From: Arthrobacter agilis | Lineage (GTDB): Bacteria > Actinomycetota > Actinomycetes > Actinomycetales > Micrococcaceae | Direction of reading: 5' to 3' | Assembly (NCBI RefSeq): GCF_006494655.1 | Contig: NZ_VHIM01000003.1 | Span: 248,001-312,000 of the forward strand | Length of the DNA: 64,000 nt | Shown here: positions 33,543 to 42,338 of the stretch, piece by piece | How positions within the stretch are numbered: the stretch's first letter is position 1 | Layout of the letters: every line of letters starts with the position of its first letter | Notes under the pieces: model-generated | Told to the model about the DNA's origin: nothing | Seen by the model: the letters and a program-made list of their open reading frames with translations, nothing else | The model's database searches: none | Program-made: the position numbers and the translations under genes

Positions 33543-34799
33543 TCAGCCGGTGACCGCCGCCATCTCGACGGGTGCGCCGGGGAGCTCCTTCGAGGACGTG
33601 ATCTCGCCCGTGGCGATGTCGACGGCGTGCAGCTTCTTCGAGGCCGGGTCCGTGACGAATGCCGTGCCGTCCACGACCGTGAGGGCGGGGTGCGGGTCCT
33701 GCCACTCGACGGGTCCGTCCCAGGCGTCCACGACCGGTGTCGACCCGGTGATCTCACCCGTTCCGGGATCCATGGAATGCAGTGCCCCGTCCGAGGCGAG
33801 GATGAGGATCTCGTCAGCCGGCCCGCGTGCGACATCGCGGAAGGTGTATTCGACGCCGTCGGGGAGGTCGACGACGTCCATCGTCTTCGTCTCGGTGTCG
33901 ATGAGCGTCAGCTGATGGAGGAGGTAGCCCTCGAGGTCGGGGTCCGACTTGTAGTCGCCGGCGATGATGGGGCTGGTCTCGCTGACGTAGGCGTTGCCCA
34001 TGCGGCCGAACTCGTCCGGCGCGGTGATCTTGGTGATCTCGCCGCCGTCGTACACGAGTGCTCCGTCGCTGCAGCCGAAGACGACCACCTCGTTCATCGC
34101 GGTCCCCTCGCCGTGGACGGACGGGCACTCGTCACTCGTCGCCACCTCGTTGCCGTCGGCGTCGATGACCGCGATGCCCGAGCGGCTCTCCGCGTTGCCC
34201 ACCGTGGTGAGGAAGGTTCCGTCCTCGAGCACGATCGAGACGCCGTGGTGTGCGTCCTCGCCCTCGATCACCTCGGTGTCCGGGAGGCTGCCTTTCGTGT
34301 CGAGGAGGTCGGCCGTGGTGAAGATGGTGGTGTCGCTGGTGCCGTCGGCGTAGAGGACGGTCTTTCCGCCGTGCCGGACGACGTGGCCGGCGGTGTCGGC
34401 CTCGAACACGAGGTCGTTGAGATCCGGCTCGGCCAGATGTGATCCGGAGTCGTCGGTCCAGGTGCCCAGGTCGAGGACCTGGAAGCCTGCGGGGACGGTG
34501 ACGAGGGCGTGCCGCCCGTCGCCCGCTGGATTGAGGCGCGTGAAGCCCTCGATCGGGAGGTCGCCCTCCACCTCCAGCGTGGTGCCGTCGAGGACCACGA
34601 TGCCGCCGTCGTACGTCACGGCAACGCGCGGTGTGGCCGTGGCAGCAGTGGCCGAGGAAGTGGTGTCGGGTGCGGCGGAGGCGTCAGCCGCCGGGCCCGA
34701 CGAGGAGCCGCACGCCGTGAGGAGCAGCGCGGAGGTCGCGACGGTGGCCGCGAGGGCGTGGCGCCTGGGGCGCAACGGTGGGTGCTTCGGTGTCTGCAT
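33543..34799 (-). CDS. aztD: Zinc metallochaperone AztD (beta-propeller lipoprotein)
   Basis: 418 residues. Signal peptide with lipobox LLLTAC (Cys30), Ala/Ser/Thr linker, then seven propeller blades (VAVTYDGGIVVLDG, GRHALVTVPAGFQVLDLG, EDAHHGVSIVLEDGTFLT, ECPSVHGEGTAMNEVVVFGC). AztD delivers zinc to the substrate-binding protein AztC. The His pairs in GEDAHHG and PSVHGEG are candidate ligands. Last gene of the operon; it follows aztC by 33 bases. A second, related propeller protein is encoded at 35741-37006. Confidence 0.86.
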   Translation of the reverse strand: MQTPKHPPLRPRRHALAATVATSALLLTACGSSSGPAADASAAPDTTSSATAATATPRVAVTYDGGIVVLDGTTLEVEGDLPIEGFTRLNPAGDGRHALVTVPAGFQVLDLGTWTDDSGSHLAEPDLNDLVFEADTAGHVVRHGGKTVLYADGTSDTTIFTTADLLDTKGSLPDTEVIEGEDAHHGVSIVLEDGTFLTTVGNAESRSGIAVIDADGNEVATSDECPSVHGEGTAMNEVVVFGCSDGALVYDGGEITKITAPDEFGRMGNAYVSETSPIIAGDYKSDPDLEGYLLHQLTLIDTETKTMDVVDLPDGVEYTFRDVARGPADEILILASDGALHSMDPGTGEITGSTPVVDAWDGPVEWQDPHPALTVVDGTAFVTDPASKKLHAVDIATGEITSSKELPGAPVEMAAVTG

Positions 34800-34832
34800 G
34801 GGTATCGGGGTGTCTTTCCTGTAGGAGGACGC

Positions 34833-35744
34833 TCAGGGTGAGAGTCCGGCGGCGATGCGCTCCGTGTTCGTGCGCATCATGGCGAGGTACGTGTCAGCAC
34901 CCTCGCCGGGGTTCGTGAGTGATTCGGTGAACAGCTCGACGACGTCGACCTCGAGGTCCGCGCCGTCGGCGAGCACCTGGACGAGCCGGTCCGGCTGGGA
35001 GGATTCGGCGAAGATCGTGGTCACCTGTGCCTCCTCGATGGCCGCGACGAGGTCGCGGAGGTCGGAGGCGCTGGGGGAGGCGAGGGTGGTGCCTCCCGGG
35101 ATGACGGCGCCGATGATGCGGAAGCCGTAGCGCTCGGCGAGGTAGCCGAAGACGTGGTGGTTGGTCACCAGGTTCCGCTGCGCGGCGGGGATCTTCCCGA
35201 AGGCCTCCGTCATGGTGGCGTCGAGCTCGGTCAGTTCCGTGCGGTAGCTCTCCGCGGAGTCGGCGACGGAGGCCTCGTCGATGCCCTGGATGGTTGCGGT
35301 GTGCTGCTCCAGCTCGTCGACGACGTCGGCCATGAGGGGCGGGTCCGTCCAGAAGTGGGGATCCTGCGTCCCGGCGGACCCGCCATCGGCGTACTCGAGC
35401 GCTGTGATGACGTCCCCCGCCACCAGGACCGGTACCGCTGCGCGCTGTGCGCTGTCGATGTGCTGCTGCAGCCCCTCCTCGAGGCCGAGCCCGTTCGTGA
35501 CGATCAGGTCGGCGTCCCGCATCATGGCTCCGTCCTGCGCGGAGATCTCGAACGAGTGCGGGTCGGCGTTGGGCTGCATGAGGACGCGGACCTCCGCCTC
35601 GTCGCCCACGACGTTCTGCACGACGTCGCCGAGGATGTTGGTCGTGACCACGATGACCGGCCGGTCCGATGCGGGCGCGGAACAGCCCGTCAGGACGGCG
35701 GCCGAGGTCAGCGCGAGCACGAGGGCCCGGGTGACCGCCGTCAT
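34833..35744 (-). CDS. aztC: Zinc ABC transporter substrate-binding lipoprotein AztC
   Basis: 303 residues of the cluster A-I binding protein family. Lipobox VLTGC (Cys21). The His-type zinc site residues are PNADPHSFEIS, DPHFWTDP, NHHVFGYLAE and the ESSQPDR Asp/Glu. It captures zinc at the cell surface and hands it to AztB. ATG 35744 overlaps the stop of the upstream gene by 4 bases, so translation is coupled. It does not have the long His-rich loop of ZnuA; AztC proteins obtain zinc from AztD. Confidence 0.93.
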   Translation of the reverse strand: MTAVTRALVLALTSAAVLTGCSAPASDRPVIVVTTNILGDVVQNVVGDEAEVRVLMQPNADPHSFEISAQDGAMMRDADLIVTNGLGLEEGLQQHIDSAQRAAVPVLVAGDVITALEYADGGSAGTQDPHFWTDPPLMADVVDELEQHTATIQGIDEASVADSAESYRTELTELDATMTEAFGKIPAAQRNLVTNHHVFGYLAERYGFRIIGAVIPGGTTLASPSASDLRDLVAAIEEAQVTTIFAESSQPDRLVQVLADGADLEVDVVELFTESLTNPGEGADTYLAMMRTNTERIAAGLSP

Positions 35745-37006
35745 CGGCCGGTCTCCACGAGGAAGGCCGGCACGGTAGCCGTCTCGAAGGTCCGGGCGAT
35801 CCGGGCACCGTCCGCGAAGTCGATCTCGAACAGGGTCCGTTCGGCGGGTGCGTTGAGGTAGGCGCGCTGCTGGTCCGCGATGAGGTCCACGCCGTCGGGG
35901 AGTGCCGGGCCGGCCGGTGTGCTGGTGAGCAGCGGCTCGGTGGCGGCGAGGGTCGCTCCCGTCGTGGCCGAGAGCACGAGGACGCGCCCGTCCGCCGCGA
36001 GGGCGACGACGTGCCCCTCGCGGTCGTCGACGGAGGACACGCGGAGCAGGGGGACGTCGGTGGGAATGAACTGCCAGGCCCGCCGGCGCGTGTCGAGGAG
36101 CCAGGCGCCCTGGTCTCCCGCCGTGGCGGCGACGGTGGGCCGGCCTTCACGGGCCCGGAACGCGGTGGCTCGCGGGGCATCCGCCCCGTCCGGGTACGGG
36201 ATGCGTTCGAAGGTCACGGTGCCGCCGTCGTGCGTGGCGAGCAGGGCGCCGTCCTCGCACCCGATGACCGCGCCGACCGTCGTCGTGATGGTCCCGCCGG
36301 CAGCTGCGCAGGGCGCCGACGCTCCGTCCACGGGCGCGCCGTCGCCGTCGTGCGCCTGGACCGAGGCCGCGACGCCGTCCGCACCGGGCACGGTCAGCAG
36401 TGTGAACCCGGAGAGCGGCACCGCGAGACCGTCATGGGGAGGCATGGTGATCTCCGTGACGACGTCCAGCTCACCCCGCGCCAGCGCGTCGTTGTCGAGC
36501 ACCTGGGCGTCCCCGCTGTCGGGGAAGAAGACGCCCGTGGTCGTCGATCCGGGGGTGACGACGGCCTCCCCCTCGCCCTCGACGGTGCCGACGAGCCTCG
36601 ACGGGCCTCGGTAGTAGTGGAAGTGGTCCTCGTGGTCCCACGTCCACATGCCGGTGTCGATGACCGTCAGGGACCCGGTGGCTGCCGCGGAGGCGAACAC
36701 ATACCGGCCATCGGTGGCGATCGCGGTCACGCCCTGCACCCCGGCGAGGGTCTCGACGGTCTCGTCGGCGAGGTCGAGCATGTCCACGGAGCCGGCCGGG
36801 TCGACCGTCACGAGATGCAGGGGAGGATCCGGCACTTCCTCGGAGCCGGCGATGGCACCGTGTCCGTCGCCGAGCCCGGCGGCCGACGATGCGGCCGACG
36901 GGGCGGTGCTGTCCGCTGCGGAGCCGATCGGTGCTGTCGAGGAGCAGGAGGCGAGGGTCAGGACGAGGAGGGGAAGGGCTGCGGGCAGGGATCTAGGCGT
37001 GAGCAC
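35741..37006 (-). CDS. Second AztD-like propeller lipoprotein
   Basis: 421 residues. Lipobox LTLASC (Cys21). Propeller blades such as LHLVTVDPAGSVDMLDLADE, ATDGRYVFASAAATGSLTVI and TTTGVFFPDSGDAQVLDNDA resemble AztD but overall similarity is low. It has His-rich sites absent from the other copy, MWTWDHEDHFHYYRG (about 130-145) and GDGHGAIAG near 45. GTG 37006 overlaps aztB's stop by 14 bases and its stop overlaps aztC's start by 4. It may be a chaperone for another step or metal. The assignment as an AztD paralogue is inference. Confidence 0.78.
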   Translation of the reverse strand: MLTPRSLPAALPLLVLTLASCSSTAPIGSAADSTAPSAASSAAGLGDGHGAIAGSEEVPDPPLHLVTVDPAGSVDMLDLADETVETLAGVQGVTAIATDGRYVFASAAATGSLTVIDTGMWTWDHEDHFHYYRGPSRLVGTVEGEGEAVVTPGSTTTGVFFPDSGDAQVLDNDALARGELDVVTEITMPPHDGLAVPLSGFTLLTVPGADGVAASVQAHDGDGAPVDGASAPCAAAGGTITTTVGAVIGCEDGALLATHDGGTVTFERIPYPDGADAPRATAFRAREGRPTVAATAGDQGAWLLDTRRRAWQFIPTDVPLLRVSSVDDREGHVVALAADGRVLVLSATTGATLAATEPLLTSTPAGPALPDGVDLIADQQRAYLNAPAERTLFEIDFADGARIARTFETATVPAFLVETGR

Positions 37007-37886
37007 GAACTGCTTTCTGTGACGATGGGGCGGGGAGGCGGTCCCCCGGACTGGGGAGCGAGATGGACGGGCTGCGGCGGATGACGCCGCGCAGCAGGCC
37101 GGACGCGGCGGCGCAGGCGATGGCGGCCAGTGCGATCGAGGCGCCGGCCGCAGTACCCAGGTGCCAGGACGCGAGCAGCCCGAGGGTCACCGAGAGCACA
37201 CCCACCCCCGCCGCGAGTGCCATGATCACCGGGATGCGCACGGTCCAGGAGGACGCCGCGACGGCGGGAGCCAGGAGCAGCCCGATCACGAGCAGCGCGC
37301 CGACCGCCTGGTAGGAGGCGACGACGGCGAGCGTCACCAGTGCGACGAGGAGGATCTGCCCGAGACGCGGCCTGAGCCCCATCACCTCGGCGACCCGTCG
37401 GTCGAAGGCGAGCCCCACGAAGGAGCGGTGGAACGCCGCTGCGACGAGGACGGTCGCCACGAGTGCGACGGCGAGCAGGAGGACGCCGCTCCCCTCGATG
37501 GCGAGGACGTCCCCGAACAGGATGGCGGTGGCGTCCGTGGCGAAGCTGCGTGAGTGGGAGATGATGATGACCCCCGCGGCGAGCATGCCGACGAAGAAGA
37601 GCCCGATGCTCGTGTCGTGGGAGAGACGCCCCCGCCGCGCGAGGGCGCTGACACCGAGGCTCATCACCACTGCGCTCGCCGTCGCACCGAGGATCACCGG
37701 CACGCCGGCCAGGGTGGCGAGTGCGACGCCGGGCAGCATGCCGTGCGCCATCGCCTCACCGAGGAAGGCCATGCCCCGGATCACCACCCAGGTTCCGACG
37801 ACGGCGCAGATGGCTGCGCAGAGTGAGCCGCCGATGAGGGCGCGCAGCATGAAATCGGAGGCGAAGGGCTCGAGCAGGAGGGGCAC
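36993..37886 (-). CDS. aztB: Zinc ABC transporter permease AztB
   Basis: 297-residue metal ABC permease, eight to nine transmembrane helices. The ABC-3 family signatures are GTWVVIRGMAFLGEAMAHG and GLRPRLGQILLVALVTLAVV with the coupling-helix Glu/Gly pattern. GTG 37886. It diverges from aztA across a short region containing the Zur-like box and overlaps the next gene by 14 bases. Confidence 0.93.
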   Translation of the reverse strand: MPLLLEPFASDFMLRALIGGSLCAAICAVVGTWVVIRGMAFLGEAMAHGMLPGVALATLAGVPVILGATASAVVMSLGVSALARRGRLSHDTSIGLFFVGMLAAGVIIISHSRSFATDATAILFGDVLAIEGSGVLLLAVALVATVLVAAAFHRSFVGLAFDRRVAEVMGLRPRLGQILLVALVTLAVVASYQAVGALLVIGLLLAPAVAASSWTVRIPVIMALAAGVGVLSVTLGLLASWHLGTAAGASIALAAIACAAASGLLRGVIRRSPSISLPSPGDRLPAPSSQKAVRAHA

Positions 37887-37906
37887 GCGCCAACACTAAG
37901 CTTAAA

Positions 37907-37921
37907 CGACAATCATTCTCA
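37907..37921. promoter_or_regulatory. Zur-like box between aztA and aztB
   Basis: CGACAATCATTCTCA matches 11 of 15 positions of the consensus TGAAAATGATTTTCA. It lies between TAGATT (37928-37933, the likely aztA -10) and aztB. With the aztA start at 37940, six bases after the -10, the aztA mRNA is probably leaderless. Zinc-bound Zur would repress both units. Confidence 0.62.
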
Positions 37922-37939
37922 ACATGCTAGATTCGACGA

Positions 37940-38626
37940 GTGTTTTCTTCCTCCGCACCCGGTGCGCCCTCGCTGCTGCTCGACGACGTCTGGCTGGACC
38001 ACGACGGCGTCGATGCCCTGCGTGGTGTGTCGGTGGCCGTCCAGCCGGGGGCCCTCACGGTGGTGGCCGGCCCCAACGGCTCGGGGAAGTCGACACTGCT
38101 CGCCGTCCTTGCCGGCCTGCTCGTCCCCAGGAGGGGATCGGTCTCGCTCCCGCACCCCGCGAGCACTGCACTCGTGGTGCAGCGCAGCGACGTCCCGGAC
38201 CGCCTTCCGCTCACGGTGCACGACGCCGTCACGATGGGCAGGTGGGCGCGTGCCGGACTCTTCGGCCGCCTGCGAGCCGGGGACCGGCGTATCGTCGAGG
38301 AGAGTATCGCCGCCGTCGGACTCACCGGATTCGAGGGGCGGCCCCTGCGGGCACTGTCCGGCGGTCAGCGGCAGCGCGCCTTCCTGGCGCAGGGCCTCGC
38401 CCAGCGCGCCGACCTGCTGCTGCTGGACGAACCCACCACGGGCCTCGACGCGGGAACGCGCGACGTCGTCGTCGGACTCCTCGCACTCGAGAAGGCGCGG
38501 GGTGCCACGGTGGTCTGCGTCTCGCACGACGACGCCGTCCTCGGGGCCGCCGACCGGACGATCAGGCTGGACGAGGGGCGCTTCCTCGTCGGGGACTCCC
38601 GAGCCGGCCCGCACCACACCTTCTAG
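37940..38626 (+). CDS. aztA: Zinc ABC transporter ATP-binding protein AztA
   Basis: 228-residue ABC ATPase: Walker A AGPNGSGKST, Q-loop (LVVQRSD), signature LSGGQRQRA, Walker B DLLLLDEPTTGLD, H-loop CVSHDD. It energises zinc uptake through AztB. Transcribed divergently from aztB-aztC-aztD. GTG 37940 immediately follows a promoter -10 box, suggesting a leaderless mRNA. The C-terminus is short, as in the family. Confidence 0.94.
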   Translation: MFSSSAPGAPSLLLDDVWLDHDGVDALRGVSVAVQPGALTVVAGPNGSGKSTLLAVLAGLLVPRRGSVSLPHPASTALVVQRSDVPDRLPLTVHDAVTMGRWARAGLFGRLRAGDRRIVEESIAAVGLTGFEGRPLRALSGGQRQRAFLAQGLAQRADLLLLDEPTTGLDAGTRDVVVGLLALEKARGATVVCVSHDDAVLGAADRTIRLDEGRFLVGDSRAGPHHTF

Positions 38627-38721
38627 AGTGGGTGCATGAGCCGCTCCCCTGAGATCTCCTCCGACAGCGACAGACCCCGCACCCGGCGGCCGGGCGACCA
38701 CCCTGTTTCCGGCGGAGCCCG

Positions 38722-40020
38722 ATGAACGGGGAGCTGCTCCTGAACATCGCGCTGGTCGTGGTGTTCGTCCTGATCGGCGGCGTCTTCGCGGCGACGGAGA
38801 TGGCCTTGGTGACCCTGCGGGACAGCCAGGTCAACGCGATCGCCCAACGCGGCAGGAGGGGCGAGAAGGTCGCCGCGCTCGCACGCAATCCGAACACCTT
38901 CCTGTCCGCCGTCCAGATCGGCGTGACCGTCGCCGGCTTCGCATCCGCCGCCTACGGTGCCTCGTCGATCGCCCCGTCCGTCGCGCCCCTGTTCGTGGGG
39001 CTCGGGTTCGGCGAGCAGGCAGCCCTGACCGTCGCGACGATCCTGCTCACCCTGGTGGTCGCGTATCTGTCGCTCGTCCTCGGGGAACTGGCCCCGAAGC
39101 GCCTCGCGATCCAGCGCAACGCGCAGTTCGCCTACGCGGTGGCGCCCGTGCTGAATACCTTCGCCCGGATCATGAGGCCCGTGATCTGGCTGCTGTCCGT
39201 GTCGACCAACGCGGTGGTGCGACTCCTCGGAGGGGATCCGACCCGCACGAGCGAGGGCATGTCCGAGGAGGAGCTCCGCGACATCGTCACCAGTCACGAG
39301 GGACTGCCCGAGGACGAGCGCCGCATCCTCGATGACGTGCTGTCGCTGCGGGGCCGGCAGGTCAGCGAGGTCATGCGACCGCGCCCCGAGGTCATCACCG
39401 TCACCAGCGGTGACACGGTCGGCGACGCCGTGGCGCAGATTGCGGATCTGCCGTTCTCCCGGTATCCCGTGGTGGACCAGTCGATCGACGACATCACGGG
39501 CTTCGTGCACGTCCGCGATCTCTACGAGGCTGCGTCCCACAAGCCGGGCGCTCCGGTGACCGACGTCATCCGGCCGATCCCGTATCTGCCGGCGACTGCC
39601 CGTGTCCTGCCCACGCTGACGATGCTGCGCGCGCGCAACACGCACATCGCCGTGGTCATCGACGAGTACGGCGGAACAGACGGGATCGTCACCCTGGAGG
39701 ACCTCGTCGAGGAAGTGGTCGGCGAGATCTTCGACGAGTACGACACCGATGCGGCCCCCGTGAAACTGGCGGAGGGCGGAGGGGTTGTCGATGGCCGGCT
39801 CAACCTGCAGGACTTCGCGGAGACCACGGGGATCGACCTGCCCCACGGGACCTGGGACACCGTTGCCGGTTTCGTCCTCGAGCGCCTGGGCCGGCTCGCC
39901 CACCAGGGGGACGTCGTCGAGGTCGACGGCGCCACTCTCCAGGTCACGAGCATGGACCGCCGCCGCATCGCGGAAATCCTGGTCCTGCCGGCCGAGAGCG
40001 AACCCTCCGGCGAGGAGTGA
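38722..40020 (+). CDS. HlyC/CorC (CNNM) family transporter
   Basis: 432 residues: CNNM membrane domain (first 150 residues, with GGVFAATEMALVTLR and LVVAYLSLVLGELAPKRLAI), a CBS pair (about 215-330, RPRPEVITVTSGDTVGDA; RNTHIAVVIDEYGGTDGIVT), and a C-terminal CorC_HlyC domain (about 345-425). Usually magnesium or cobalt efflux or homeostasis; the old name 'hemolysin' is misleading. ATG 38722 follows GGCGGAGCCCG. A frame open to 38636 is not needed. Confidence 0.92.
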   Translation: MNGELLLNIALVVVFVLIGGVFAATEMALVTLRDSQVNAIAQRGRRGEKVAALARNPNTFLSAVQIGVTVAGFASAAYGASSIAPSVAPLFVGLGFGEQAALTVATILLTLVVAYLSLVLGELAPKRLAIQRNAQFAYAVAPVLNTFARIMRPVIWLLSVSTNAVVRLLGGDPTRTSEGMSEEELRDIVTSHEGLPEDERRILDDVLSLRGRQVSEVMRPRPEVITVTSGDTVGDAVAQIADLPFSRYPVVDQSIDDITGFVHVRDLYEAASHKPGAPVTDVIRPIPYLPATARVLPTLTMLRARNTHIAVVIDEYGGTDGIVTLEDLVEEVVGEIFDEYDTDAAPVKLAEGGGVVDGRLNLQDFAETTGIDLPHGTWDTVAGFVLERLGRLAHQGDVVEVDGATLQVTSMDRRRIAEILVLPAESEPSGEE

Positions 40021-40026
40021 CTGACA

Positions 40027-40254
40027 TCAGGCCGTCCGAATTGCCCGTACGACGGTGCGGCTGTCCGCGTGCGGAGCGACGTCCTCCTGCCCCTTCGTGT
40101 CGACGCGCCAGCACTCGCACTGCGAACAGCGCACATAGAGCGCGGTGCCGGTGGACACCGGGTGCTCGGACATCGTGATCCACGAGTGCTCATGGCGTGC
40201 GTGGCCGGCCGTGGATCGGGTACGGGGAGCGAGGGGTGTCGGGCTGGAGGTCAT
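40027..40254 (-). CDS. Small Cys-x-x-Cys protein of unknown function
   Basis: 75 residues. The middle (HSWITMSEHPVSTGTALYVR then CSQCECWRV) is a zinc-ribbon-like hairpin with His and two Cys-x-Cys or Cys-x-x-Cys ligands, a pattern recurrent in Micrococcaceae small proteins. The N-terminus is basic. It diverges from the CGNR gene at 40280. No good ribosome-binding site is seen, so the transcript may be leaderless. Confidence 0.6.
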   Translation of the reverse strand: MTSSPTPLAPRTRSTAGHARHEHSWITMSEHPVSTGTALYVRCSQCECWRVDTKGQEDVAPHADSRTVVRAIRTA

Positions 40255-40279
40255 GGCTCAACCCTGATGTAATGCCCTT

Positions 40280-40810
40280 GTGCATCTCAACCCTTACGGC
40301 GAGTACGCGGTGCTCCTCGCGGCGTCCCTGGCCAACGCGTGGCCGGAGGACCGGCCGGCGATCGTCGGGCGCACCCGTGATTTCGGCATGACGATGGACT
40401 TCCCCGTGGTGCAGGACGATCATGCCCGCGTCCGTGAGGTCATCGACGCGTGGCTCGCCGTGGTGGACACCGGCGATCCCGATGCCCGATCAGCCATCCT
40501 GAACAACCAGATGGCGGCCGCGACGGCCTACCCTCGCCTGACCGACCACGATGGCGAGGGGTGGCACCTGCACTACCGGGATCATGACCAGTCGCTGCCG
40601 TCGGTGCTCATGGCCGTCATCAGCGTCGGCACGTCCCTGCACCTCGTCACGCGGGGCATGCACCGCCTCGGTCGGTGCGCCGCAGAGCCGTGCCGCCAGG
40701 TCGTCGTCGACGTCACGCGCAACGGCCGGCAGCGATACTGCTCGGTCCGGTGCGCCAACCGGGCCGCCGTCCGGCGCCACCGCTCGCGCGCGGCGCCGCG
40801 ATCGGCCTGA
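40280..40810 (+). CDS. CGNR zinc-finger (ABATE domain) regulatory protein
   Basis: 176 residues. An N-terminal ABATE helical domain (about 1-130) and a C-terminal CGNR zinc finger reading RCAAEPCRQVVVDVTRNGRQ (split) then YCSVRCANRAAVRRHR, giving the ligand Cys set. These are stress-linked putative transcription regulators. GTG 40280 is six bases after TGTAAT (40268-40273), so the mRNA is probably leaderless. A second CGNR protein is encoded at 59532-60077. Confidence 0.85.
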   Translation: MHLNPYGEYAVLLAASLANAWPEDRPAIVGRTRDFGMTMDFPVVQDDHARVREVIDAWLAVVDTGDPDARSAILNNQMAAATAYPRLTDHDGEGWHLHYRDHDQSLPSVLMAVISVGTSLHLVTRGMHRLGRCAAEPCRQVVVDVTRNGRQRYCSVRCANRAAVRRHRSRAAPRSA

Positions 40811-40883
40811 TCAAGCGTCACGGTTCGGCGCTGATCCGCCGGATGCTGTGGTGTCGCGGGGACGAGGCGCTGATGATGGGTGC

Positions 40884-41579
40884 ATGACGCGGTCAGCATG
40901 GATGGGCATCGCAGCCCTCACGGCAGTTGTCCTCAGCGCGTGCGCGACGCCGGGTAACCCCGGAGCGCCGGCTCCCGAGCCCGTCGCGGAACCCGTGGCA
41001 ACCTCCGCCACCGACCCATCGGACCCGTCGGACTCGTCCGACCCACCGCTCCCGCCGACCCCCACCCCGTCAGCACTTCCGGCGGCCGAGGGCGCCGTTC
41101 TGGGTCAGGGCACTGTCCTGCAGGCCGGCGACGCGCTCCCGCAGTTCTGCCTCGGTGCGGTGGCGGAGTCCTACCCTCCCCAGTGCTCCGGCCCGGAGAT
41201 CCTCGGGTGGGACTGGGGACTCGCGGAGCAGGAGGAGACGGCGTCGGGCGTCACGTGGGGAACCTATGCGGTCACGGGCACGTGGGACGGTGTGATGTTC
41301 ACCCCGACGGCGGCGCCGATCCCGCTGTCCCTCTACGACGCCATGCCGTTCGAGGATCCGCTCGCCGGGCGGCAGGGCACCACGAGCCGGCAGGAGCTCG
41401 ACCGTCTCCAGCAGGAAATTGTCGACCAGAACCTGGCCGGCGTGCTCGAGGTCTGGGTGGAGCAGGGCCTCGTCAATGTGAGGGTGGTCTACGACGACGG
41501 CTCCCTCCAGCAGCGCATGGATGACGACTACGGGACCGACGCCGTCGTCGTGAGGTCGGCGCTCCACCCCGTGACCTGA
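40884..41579 (+). CDS. Lipoprotein of unknown function
   Basis: 231 residues. Signal peptide ending VVLSAC (Cys20), then a Pro/Ser/Thr/Asp linker (about 22-65). The C-terminal domain (about 70-231) has QFCLGAVAESYPPQCSGPEI, GTYAVTGTWDGVMFTPT and WVEQGLVNVRVVYDD. This domain occurs in many actinobacterial lipoproteins and has no known activity. ATG 40884 is in frame with an open region upstream but is the only one that gives the signal. Confidence 0.8.
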   Translation: MTRSAWMGIAALTAVVLSACATPGNPGAPAPEPVAEPVATSATDPSDPSDSSDPPLPPTPTPSALPAAEGAVLGQGTVLQAGDALPQFCLGAVAESYPPQCSGPEILGWDWGLAEQEETASGVTWGTYAVTGTWDGVMFTPTAAPIPLSLYDAMPFEDPLAGRQGTTSRQELDRLQQEIVDQNLAGVLEVWVEQGLVNVRVVYDDGSLQQRMDDDYGTDAVVVRSALHPVT

Positions 41580-41795
41580 CCTTCCTCGCGGGATGCAAGC
41601 TGCCGGGTCGGGTGAAAGTCAGCCTCCTTGTTCGGCGCACCTGGTGCCAGAATGGTAGGAGCGGAAGCCCGGAATCTCCGGGACACCCCCGAGGAGTCAC
41701 GAAGCCGGCTTCTCGCGTGCCGCACGTCGCCGTACCCTCGGTGGGGCTAAGTCCGTCCGGCTTCCTGTCCAGGAACGCCCGGAGGAACCCGTCCA

Positions 41796-42239
41796 ATGCA
41801 AGGCCTGCACACCCACACAGCCATGAAGCACGCCGACCTCTCCCTCGCGATGGTGTGGGACCACTTCATGAACATGGGCGGCTGCGTGGAGCGGCTCGAG
41901 GTGGACGCCTACCTGCACGGGCTGCTCGCACTTCCCGCGGACGACGGCGACTGCGTGACCCAGGCCGTCAACGAGCTGCTCGACGATCGCGCGATGACGG
42001 GTCCGCTCGCCTGCTGCCGGGCGCCCTACAGCCCGTCGCGTCGCGGGGCGGGCTTCCCCGACCACTCGCTTCTCCCTGTCTGCCGCCGAGGCGCCGTGCG
42101 GCCCGGAGCGGAAACGCCGCTCCACGACCTGGCCCGCCCCGACCTCGTCGTTCCGGAGCCTCCCGTGTTCACGAGCCGTCGTGCGCCCCGGCAGGCGCTC
42201 CTGCAGCCCGTCCGCCGAGCCGTGCGGCGGGACCGGTGA
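41796..42239 (+). CDS. Conserved small protein, VWDHFMNMGG type
   Basis: 147 residues. The first 65 (containing SLAMVWDHFMNMGGCVERLE then VDAYLHGLLALP) match a conserved Micrococcaceae family of roughly 70-80 residues with no assigned role. The remaining 80 are Arg/Pro-rich and look unlike a folded protein. The 3' part may be out of frame with the ancestral end, or the gene may be extended by a lost stop. ATG 41796 has GGAGGAACCCGTCCA upstream. Confidence 0.6.
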   Translation: MQGLHTHTAMKHADLSLAMVWDHFMNMGGCVERLEVDAYLHGLLALPADDGDCVTQAVNELLDDRAMTGPLACCRAPYSPSRRGAGFPDHSLLPVCRRGAVRPGAETPLHDLARPDLVVPEPPVFTSRRAPRQALLQPVRRAVRRDR

Positions 42240-42338
42240 CCGACGCCTGATCGCCGGTACTGCCCGGTGTACCCGTCGCCGGATCGCCGGGCTGGCGAAT
42301 CTTGAGGGTGGGGGCCTCGCCCGGATGGTCGGGGGCGG

